From: Oscillospiraceae bacterium
Lineage (GTDB): Bacteria > Bacillota > Clostridia > Oscillospirales > Oscillospiraceae
Direction: 5' to 3'
DNA: 64,000 nt
NCBI GenBank assembly: GCA_910575505.1
Contig: CAJTFK010000007.1
Coordinates: 106,143 to 170,142 of the forward strand
Shown: one piece after another, positions 58,437-64,000 of the stretch
Layout: each line of letters opens with the position of its first letter
Numbering within the stretch: position 1 is the first letter of the stretch
Notes under the pieces: generated by a model
What the model saw: only the letters and a program-made list of their open reading frames with translations
Database searches by the model: none
What the model was told of the DNA's origin: nothing
Program-made: the position numbers and the translations under genes

Positions 58437-59125
58437 TTCGCCTCGCCTCCCGTCCACTGATAGCCCATGCCGTAAACGGTCTTGATGTAGGGCGTGCCAC
58501 CGTCGGATTCAATCTTGCTGCGAATCCGGCTGATGGAGGTTGTCAAGGTGTGTTCATCCACAAACTTCTCGTCTATATCCCACAGCTTTTCCAGAAGCTG
58601 CCCACGGGTCAGCACTTGCCGGGGATTTTTACGGAACAGGTTCAGCATTTTGTATTCCATCGGGGATAGGGTCAGGGGCTTGCCGTTTAAGGAAGCTGTC
58701 TGCTCCGAGAAGTCCAGAAACAGCCGCCCGTCGTTGTAAATATCCCTGGCCGGTTTGTGGTGTTCCAGCATGGCGAACATGGCTTTGATTTTCCGCTGCA
58801 AGGCCCCGATCACAAAGGGCTTTGTGATGTAATCCACCGCGCCCACTTCATAGCCCCGTATCTGGTCGCTCTCCTGATCGTTGGCGGTCAGGAAGATTAC
58901 AATGGTGTCCGGGTGCTGGGGCTTTATCAGCCTGCACAGTTCAAAACCATTCCCATCCGGCAGGTTGATGTCCAGCAGCACTAAATCAAATTCCCGCTGG
59001 CGCAGGACATCAGCTGCGGTCCTGGCATTCAGGGCAGAAGTCACGCCGTATCCGTCTGCGGTCAGGTTGTAGGCCAACATCTTATTCAAAAAACTGTCGT
59101 CCTCGACAATTAAAATCTGCTTCAT
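58433..59125 (-). CDS. OmpR/PhoB-type response regulator
   Basis: 230 residues. Receiver with IVEDDSFL and phosphoacceptor in LVLLDINLPDGNG, then a winged-helix output (LSPMEYKMLNLFRKNPRQVL; VYGMGYQW). It pairs with the downstream kinase and probably binds the shared boxes. ATG 59125 has GGAAGTGAGGAT upstream. A box lies 41 bp upstream, so it may be autoregulated. Confidence 0.94.
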   Translation of the reverse strand: MKQILIVEDDSFLNKMLAYNLTADGYGVTSALNARTAADVLRQREFDLVLLDINLPDGNGFELCRLIKPQHPDTIVIFLTANDQESDQIRGYEVGAVDYITKPFVIGALQRKIKAMFAMLEHHKPARDIYNDGRLFLDFSEQTASLNGKPLTLSPMEYKMLNLFRKNPRQVLTRGQLLEKLWDIDEKFVDEHTLTTSISRIRSKIESDGGTPYIKTVYGMGYQWTGGEAK

Positions 59126-59165
59126 ATCCTCACTTCCTTTGCTTTTTGCAGATAGTATAACAGGC

Positions 59166-59193
59166 AAATGTCCGCGAAATGTTACAGCGGACA
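59166..59193 (-). promoter_or_regulatory. TCS-type box upstream of the response regulator
   Basis: AAATGTCCGCGAAATGTTAC then AGCGGACA, matching the left arm of the other boxes exactly over 25 bp. The second arm is absent here. TATACT on the minus strand near 59153-59158 may be the -10. Confidence 0.6.
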
Positions 59194-59325
59194 GATTTTT
59201 TCAAAAAATATCCACCTCTATTATAATTTGATTTGGTTAGTGATACAAGGATAGCGTTTATATCTCACTAGCAACGCTTAACAAGGGCACACAAGCCATA
59301 GTATAAAGCGCAGAGAGAAAAGTTT

Positions 59326-59880
59326 TCAGATTTTCCACTCAAACGAAACGTAGTCGCTGGTGGCCTGGACCTGAGAGAGAATAATGTCTGTCACCTGCCG
59401 TCGGTCATCAAAGTCAATCGTGTTCCAGTTCTCCAGATGGGCAGACAGAAACTCGATTTTCTGCGGGGAAATTGTTTCCGCATTCAATGCGGCAATCTCC
59501 TTTATCAGCCGTTGACGGCTGGCGTCCAGCTCCTCGATTTTCCCGTTGGCATAGGACAGCAGAACCGCATTAGCCCCGGTCAAAGTATTCAGTAGCTTTT
59601 CAATCTCGTCCTCCACCTGGGCCAGTTCCACATTTAAGGTGGTCAGTTTGAGATTGACGGTCGTTGCTTTTACGGTCAGGGTTTGAAATTCGGAGAGCTT
59701 CTTCACCATCTCCCCATAGACAAATTGCTCAAACTCCGCCGTCCGCAACGTCCGCAGCCCTCACAGCTTTTGTTGTCCGCCCGCTTGGAACACCGAAGAT
59801 ACTGCGTCCCTGCCGGGTTGCCCACGCTCATTAAGGCATATGTAACCTCCATTTCGGTATTGGTGGAAAGGGACAGATCG
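59326..59880 (-). pseudogene. Serine recombinase C-terminal remnant
   Basis: From about 59880 the minus strand reads a zinc-ribbon part (GTQYLRCSKRADNKSCEG), then needs a one-base shift near 59755 to continue as TLRTAEFEQFVYGEMVKKL and a long coiled coil ending LSQVQATSDYVSFEWKI at 59326. Zinc ribbon plus coiled coil is the C-terminal layout of large serine recombinases. The catalytic domain is missing, so it is a decayed copy. Confidence 0.65.
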
Positions 59881-59936
59881 AAATGGAGGAGGCGGGGAAC
59901 GGCACCCAGGAGCGCCGCACCGGACTTCTGGACACT

Positions 59937-60078
59937 GTGGAGCTGTTGACAAAGTCGGTTTTCTAAAAATGTACTCCACAAAAGTTTTGAAATGTGGATG
60001 TTTCTCTGTGATACCGTCATAATCGGGACACAAAAATTTGCTCAATTTTTCAGAACTGGACTTTGTCAACAGGTCCAC
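59937..60078. repeat. 142-bp MITE-like element with terminal inverted repeats
   Basis: GTGGAGCTGTTGACAAAGTC (59937-59956) and its inverse GACTTTGTCAACAGGTCCAC (60059-60078) match at 19 of 20 positions. The similarity extends imperfectly inward ~15 bp. No convincing ORF. Confidence 0.7.
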
Positions 60079-60451
60079 TGTGACCAGAAGTGAGGGGATA
60101 TAAAAACATCCGCACAGCGCAAGGCCATACGGACGTGTCGGGGCGATAGGATATTACAATTTTCGCAGTTGCGGTCAGGGCTACCCTTTAGAGGGGGAGG
60201 GCTTTTTTTGACAGCAAACTACGAGAAAAGGACATGACAATACCTCCCGGATACCGCCGTGTCCTCAAAAATGGGCGACTTTAACACGCCCTCCGTTTTC
60301 CATTTTTTCAAAAGAAAGCGGCGGCTTGAAATTTGTTATTTCAAAACCGCCGCTGGGCTGCTTGTATTTTGTTCAGACGTGTAGATACCAACCGCCGAAC
60401 AACGGTTTTTGTTTTTTATCAGGGAATTTTCAAATCAAATTCATTTTTTAA
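60079..60451. other. Intergenic region with terminator
   Basis: 373 bp with no gene. A strong hairpin AGCGGCGGC-TTGAAAT/ATTTCAA-AACCGCCGCT lies at about 60318-60352 and probably ends the ABC operon transcript read on the minus strand, or the flanking region. Another T-run hairpin is near 60196-60219. Confidence 0.5.
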
Positions 60452-61210
60452 TCAAAGCTGTTTCCCATCAAAAAGTATCGTTGCAAACCAAAGGCCAATG
60501 ATTGTAATAGCAATAGAAATGACGGTTGGCATTAAAAATTCTGATACAGAAGCTGCGCCGGAGATCAAATCCACGTTCTTTGATGTCAAAAGGAACGGAT
60601 TGAATCTAGCCAGTGGATCAACGATCCCCAGCAGGGATATAACTGCTACAATGCCACCAGTAAAAAGGATACTGGTGAAAGTCTGTTTGAAAATAACGCA
60701 GCCAAGGAGTAGGATGCTTAGGTACAAAAAGCCAATCAGCCACAGATAAAACGCAGCGGTAAAGACATGGGAAAGCATTGTACCGGGCCATAAATAGGCC
60801 GTATAGCAGTAGGTCGCAATAAATCCGGCCCAGTAGCAGGCTGTCATAAGGATAGCCGCCACGGTATATTTTGCAAAGATGACCGCCCGGCGCGGCAGGC
60901 CCTTTGTTACCAGCAGTACCAAAGTACCCTTGGAATATTCACTAGACATACAACTGCCAAACAGGATAATAAACGCACTGAACCCAACGCCGGAGATGTT
61001 CTTATAAAACTGCTCCCACGCATCCAGAGCAACAGGGGCCGACCCCATCTGCATATCCGCCGCCACCGCAGAGAGGATTTCCGGCATAAACTTGGCAAGG
61101 AAAGGACTGGCCAGCCCAAAAATTAGAAAAACAGCGAACAGGATAAGAAAGCGGTAGTTTTTCATGTTTTCAGTCAGTTCTTTCTTCAAAAAAGCAGCAT
61201 AGCCGTTCAT
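60452..61210 (-). CDS. ABC-2 type transporter permease
   Basis: 252 residues, six membrane helices (ILFAVFLIFGLASPFLAKF; FSAFIILFGSCMSSEYSKGT; SILFTGGIVAVISLLG). EYSKGTLVLLVTKGLPR matches ABC-2/NatB-type permeases. ATG 61210 overlaps the ATPase stop by 4 bp. Substrate unknown, perhaps a peptide or ion-related export. Confidence 0.88.
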   Translation of the reverse strand: MNGYAAFLKKELTENMKNYRFLILFAVFLIFGLASPFLAKFMPEILSAVAADMQMGSAPVALDAWEQFYKNISGVGFSAFIILFGSCMSSEYSKGTLVLLVTKGLPRRAVIFAKYTVAAILMTACYWAGFIATYCYTAYLWPGTMLSHVFTAAFYLWLIGFLYLSILLLGCVIFKQTFTSILFTGGIVAVISLLGIVDPLARFNPFLLTSKNVDLISGAASVSEFLMPTVISIAITIIGLWFATILFDGKQL

Positions 61211-62124
61211 TTTATCACCTCCAAAAACAGGCTTTCAAGGGACGGCTCCATAATCTCGATTTTGATAGGGCATAGCGCCGTCTCCGCTAAAACATGGAAT
61301 ACCGTATGCTGGACCTTTTCCATCTCCTGGCTGTGCAGTATAATTTCTTTCCCGTTTGCCTCCGCTGTGTCCAGCAAAGGCTGTATCGCCTCTTGGCTTT
61401 TGAAGGTATGCAAGGCATCATCCGTGGGAAATTCCAGGAGTAGACTTTCGTGACCATGAAGGGCTTTTATTTCCGAAAGCGTTCCCCCGACAACGATTTT
61501 TCCCTGGTTGAGCAGGGCCGCATGGTCGCAGATTCGCTCCACATCAGACAAAATGTGCGTGGAAAACAAGACCGTTGTTGTGCTGCTGATTTTGCGAAGA
61601 ATATCCAGGATTTCTTTTCTACCCACCGGGTCAAGGGCGCTGGTTGGCTCGTCACAAATCAACAGCTTGGGCCGGGTGAGTAAAGCCTGCGCGATTCCCA
61701 GCCGCTGCTTCATGCCACGCGAAAAGCCGCCAATCGTCTTTTTGACGTTTCCCAGACCCACCAAAGAAAGAAGTTCCTCACCCCTTTGATATGTTTCCGC
61801 CTTTGACAGTCCAATAATTTCCCCACATAACGCAAGGTATCTGATCGGGGTCATGTAATCGTAAAACTCCGGGACATCTGGCAAATAGCCAATATACTGA
61901 TTTGTTTTCGTCTGCCCAAAGTGAACAGGCTCATTGCAGACAATAATCTCCCCTTGATTGGGCCGCAGCAAGCCGAGTACCATTTTCATGGTCGTTGTTT
62001 TTCCGGCTCCGTTTTGGCCGATGAAGCCGAAAACACTTCCCTCCGGTACGGTCATATTCAAATTGTCAATGATTTTCTGCCCGCCGAAGGCTTTTGACAA
62101 GCCCTGTATTGTCAGTACATTCAT
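61207..62124 (-). CDS. ABC transporter ATP-binding protein (NatA/BcrA-like)
   Basis: 305 residues. Walker A GFIGQNGAGKTTTMKMVLG, signature GGFSRGMKQRLGIAQALL, Walker B LLICDEPTSALDP, and the ~80-residue C-terminal extension seen in drug or antibiotic-type ATPases. ATG 62124 overlaps the upstream stop by 4 bp. It forms a three-gene operon with the small membrane protein and the ABC-2 permease. Confidence 0.93.
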   Translation of the reverse strand: MNVLTIQGLSKAFGGQKIIDNLNMTVPEGSVFGFIGQNGAGKTTTMKMVLGLLRPNQGEIIVCNEPVHFGQTKTNQYIGYLPDVPEFYDYMTPIRYLALCGEIIGLSKAETYQRGEELLSLVGLGNVKKTIGGFSRGMKQRLGIAQALLTRPKLLICDEPTSALDPVGRKEILDILRKISSTTTVLFSTHILSDVERICDHAALLNQGKIVVGGTLSEIKALHGHESLLLEFPTDDALHTFKSQEAIQPLLDTAEANGKEIILHSQEMEKVQHTVFHVLAETALCPIKIEIMEPSLESLFLEVIK

Positions 62125-62324
62125 TGTTCCTCACCCCTCCCAATAACAAAGTAAGTGATCGGGCCAATGAGCAGGAACACGACAACCACGACTAGCCAAA
62201 ACGCCTTGTTGCCAAACCGATAATGTGGATGCCGCAGCACATGAAGCGCCGCAACCACAGCAAGAACAGCATCCAGCACTAAAATTGGAATGAGCAACGG
62301 CAGCATTTCCAATAAAGCGTCCAT
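62121..62324 (-). CDS. PLDc_N-type small membrane protein
   Basis: 67 residues, two membrane helices (LIPILVLDAVLAVVAALHVL; AFWLVVVVVFLLIGPITYFV) with YRFGNKAFW between and GRGEE after, the pattern of phospholipase-D-N-terminal (PLDc_N) small proteins. These often precede ABC ATPases in Firmicutes operons. ATG 62324 has GGGAGGTATTTACAA upstream. Confidence 0.85.
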   Translation of the reverse strand: MDALLEMLPLLIPILVLDAVLAVVAALHVLRHPHYRFGNKAFWLVVVVVFLLIGPITYFVIGRGEEQ

Positions 62325-62405
62325 TTGTAAATACCTCCCATAAATGATTTGATTGTGGATACTCGCATATCCAAAAGGAACCTCCTTTATATTTCCCTAT
62401 CGGTT

Positions 62406-62480
62406 ATATTACCATAGTGGAAATATAAAATCAAGAGGTTGGAGCAGGTGATTGACTTTTTATTTTCATCATGGTAATAT
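62406..62480 (+). promoter_or_regulatory. Divergent promoter and inverted operator pair
   Basis: TTGACT (62452-62457), 17 bp, TAATAT (62475-62480) drives the HTH gene. ATATTACCAT (62406-62415) and its inverse ATGGTAATAT (62471-62480) are perfect 10-bp partners. The second overlaps the -10, so repression by the adjacent regulator of both directions is likely. Confidence 0.65.
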
Positions 62481-62505
62481 TCCCAGGGGAAGGAGCGTGT
62501 TCTTC

Positions 62506-63060
62506 ATGGATAAGCAGCACCTGAATCTTAAAATTATGGAATGTGTTTCAAATCCAATCAAGTGCCGGTTGCTGATCGAGATATTGAAAAGCGGGGAGAC
62601 AACTGCAAAACTACTCGCTGAAAAGTGTATGGATATTCCCCAAACTACACTATATCGAAACTTAAAGCGTATGACCGAAGATGGGGTTCTCAAAGTGGTA
62701 AGTGAAACGCAGATTAGAGGAACCGTTGAAAAGACGTATGCTGCGACCTTTGATCTGAATGACGCCAATGCGATGATTGGTGAAAACTCAGGGAAAATGT
62801 ATATGCAGATGTTTTTGCAGTACATTTTGACCTTTGCGAAACAATTCCAGACTTATTGTGATAGTCCGGGTATTGATATTAAGAATGATAAATCAGGCTT
62901 TTCGCTGTCCTATGTTTATCTTACAGATGAAGAACTGGAAAATACCGTTGCCGCCATTTCAAAAATTTTGACCCCGCTCCAAAATAATAATCCTGCTCCT
63001 GATCGGAAATTGCGGACAATCGGAGTGATTATTTCTCCAGATCAGCTCAATACGAAGTAA
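62506..63060 (+). CDS. Winged-helix transcriptional regulator (ArsR-like)
   Basis: 184 residues. N-terminal winged helix (IKCRLLIEILKSGETTAKLL then AEKCMDIPQTTLYRNLKRMT). The rest is a helical ligand or dimer domain. ATG 62506 follows GGGAAGGAGCGTGTTCTTC. The gene is divergent from the ABC operon and probably regulates it through the operator pair between them. Confidence 0.85.
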   Translation: MDKQHLNLKIMECVSNPIKCRLLIEILKSGETTAKLLAEKCMDIPQTTLYRNLKRMTEDGVLKVVSETQIRGTVEKTYAATFDLNDANAMIGENSGKMYMQMFLQYILTFAKQFQTYCDSPGIDIKNDKSGFSLSYVYLTDEELENTVAAISKILTPLQNNNPAPDRKLRTIGVIISPDQLNTK

Positions 63061-63342
63061 AGTACTGCTAAAATACCATTATTATAGAGACTACCGCAAA
63101 GAGCACCAAAAAAGTGCCGTCCCCGCTTTGGGTGCAGTTTCTGGGGTGGAGAAACCGGCAAGCAGGGCATGATGGTCCCATCATGCGAAAAATGAACGTC
63201 CCGCCTCCCGGCGAGACGTTCATTTTGCTTGTTGGTGGCAGCGCCCCCAAGCCCCCTTGAACAGCCCCGTGCCGGGGCTGGCTGCGCGTCCCTTCGGGAC
63301 GCTTTTTGTCGGGCCTGCGGCCCTCCGGGATGATAGAAACGG
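63061..63342. other. Hairpin-rich region downstream of relaxase fragment
   Basis: GCATGATGG/CCATCATGC (63167-63175/63178-63186), AATGAACGTC/GACGTTCATT (63191-63200/63215-63224) and GCGTCCC-ttc-GGGACGC followed by TTTTTG (about 63286-63308). No gene is supported. It may hold 3' regulatory hairpins of the relaxase transcript. Confidence 0.5.
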
Positions 63343-63837
63343 TCAGCGTTCTTCCTGGCGTTCCACTTCCATATCCGTTTCCGATTTGTCATAGCCCATC
63401 AAGCGGTCCACGTTGGCCTTGACCGTCAGCAGCTCCTTCATCTCGTCCCTTGCCCTGCGGTAATCAGCATAGGCGGATTTTTTCTCGGCCAGAAGCGCGG
63501 CATACTCCGCTTGCAAACTCTTGACCGTGGGGAGTTTTTTCAGCCCCAGCTCGTCAAACGCTTTTTTTGCCGCCTGATGCAGCAGAATCTCGCTCTCATG
63601 CTCGGCCTTGAATTTTTTCGAGTACCCGGCCTTGCGGTAGGCCACATACACATCGCGGGTCTTGGAGTAGTTGATGATGTGCGTTTTCAACACGGCGATC
63701 TCGGCCATGCGCCGCTCCGCCGCCTTGATTTTTTCAGACAGGCCGTTGTAACGCTCGGTGGCCGCAGCCGCTTTTGCCGCGAGGTCGGCATAGTCCAACA
63801 GTCCATGCTCCGTCAGATAATTCATGGTCTGCGCCAT
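63343..63837 (-). pseudogene. Conjugative relaxase, 3' fragment
   Basis: 164 residues. AVLKTHIINYSKTRDVYVAY, KKFKAEHESEILLHQAAKKA and FDELGLKKLPTVKSL match the C-terminal coiled-coil part of MobA/VirD2-type relaxases in Tn1549-like elements. The catalytic N-terminus is missing. The frame meets a stop just before 63837, where an IS5-like insertion begins. The 5' part may continue beyond the IS, outside the window. Confidence 0.75.
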
Positions 63838-63846
63838 CTGTTTTAA

Positions 63847-64000
63847 GGAAACGCTGATTTAATTCCCCGAAATGATAGAAGATGTGATAAAATAAGGAAA
63901 AGGGGGCGCGGGGTATGAAACAGGAAAGTTTTAGCGATATGGAATACAGATGCCGGAAAAAGAAAACAAAACGGGAAGAATTTCTGGAAATCATGGACGA
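63847..64000 (+). mobile_element. IS5-family insertion sequence, left end (partial)
   Basis: The terminus appears as GGAAACGCTGATTTAATTCC at 63847 after TTAA, followed by a promoter-like AT-rich stretch (GATAAAATAAGG) and a transposase start at 63915. The rest is outside the window. Confidence 0.6.
63915..64000 (+). CDS. IS5-family transposase N-terminus (partial)
   Basis: ATG 63915 after GGAAAAGGGGGCGCGGGGT reads MKQESFSDMEYRCRKKKTKR then EEFLEIMD to the edge. This matches the N-terminus of IS5-group transposases (QxSFxDxEYxxRxRKTKRExFL). 28 codons are visible. Confidence 0.75.
   Translation, partial: MKQESFSDMEYRCRKKKTKREEFLEIMD

Larger units (their letters stand above)
38840..64000. mobile_element. 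Integrated element at sigma-factor site (skin/ICE-like), right end outside window
   Basis: From ~38845 the sequence is distinctly less GC-rich and holds three large serine recombinases, TnpW, an element-type sigma factor, a relaxase fragment and cargo operons. The left boundary lies within the sigma gene 3' end and the first recombinase stops ~45 bp inside it, the usual place for the integrase gene. No second att copy can be seen in the window, so the right end and the att core are unknown. Confidence 0.65.

Noticed and set aside
63042..63392. 116-codon minus-strand ORF over the hairpin region
   Set aside because: It crosses several strong hairpins and the relaxase end in a different frame; no family features.

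Overview
The window looks like a chromosome segment of a GC-rich, spore-forming gut Clostridia member, most like Oscillospiraceae (Flavonifractor/Lawsonibacter/Oscillibacter type). This is inferred from codon use, a TPP riboswitch ahead of a thiT-like gene, a SigK-like sigma factor fragment, a PBSX-type contractile tail cluster, YesMN/Mgl-type sugar genes and a Clostridia-type conjugative element. About 1-38.8 kb is very GC-rich host DNA. From about 38.84 kb the base composition falls sharply and the content becomes mobile-element DNA up to the right edge.

Region 1 (1-11.75 kb) is a tightly packed prophage or domesticated phage cluster: terminase C-terminus, portal, prohead protease, decoration protein, major capsid, connectors, contractile sheath, tube, chaperone, a low-complexity protein, LysM protein, gpD-like hub, gpV, gp25/W, baseplate J and YmfQ-like protein, closed by a strong terminator. 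No tape-measure gene is visible, and a ~156-bp palindromic repeat sits where one is expected. Region 2 (11.8-23.4 kb) holds a MerR cassette with a 19-bp-spacer promoter and a 28-codon ORF, a DUF434 protein, an NSS transporter, a FAD/Rieske oxidoreductase, then galE, a sugar-phosphate nucleotidyltransferase and a NahK-like sugar kinase (a Leloir-like route to UDP-sugars), a PocR/AraC regulator and a hemerythrin-receiver protein.

Region 3 (23.7-33.4 kb) is a sugar uptake and sensing locus: an MglB-A-C-like ABC transporter with an attenuator after the binding-protein gene, then a YesN/YesM two-component system followed directly by two further periplasmic sugar-binding proteins. Region 4 (33.6-38.5 kb) holds a 997-residue protein with flagellin-like helical ends around a glycine-rich solenoid, a repeat-rich intergenic patch, and a riboswitch-controlled thiamine transporter. 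Several families of short palindromic repeats are dispersed through regions 1-4.

Region 5 (38.84 kb to the end) is an integrated element whose left boundary falls inside the 3' end of a SigK-like sigma factor gene. It carries three large serine recombinases, TnpW, a small sigma factor, an XRE regulator, and an antimicrobial-peptide-type cargo: a two-component system, one ABC ATPase, three FtsX-type permeases (one split by a 1003-bp IS630-type insertion) and a stand-alone double-receiver protein. Shared upstream boxes suggest one regulon. A second three-gene ABC operon with a divergent winged-helix regulator follows. The window ends in a relaxase 3' fragment cut by an IS5-type insertion. If the rest of the sigma gene lies beyond the right edge, this is a skin-type sigK intervening element or an ICE that uses the same target.
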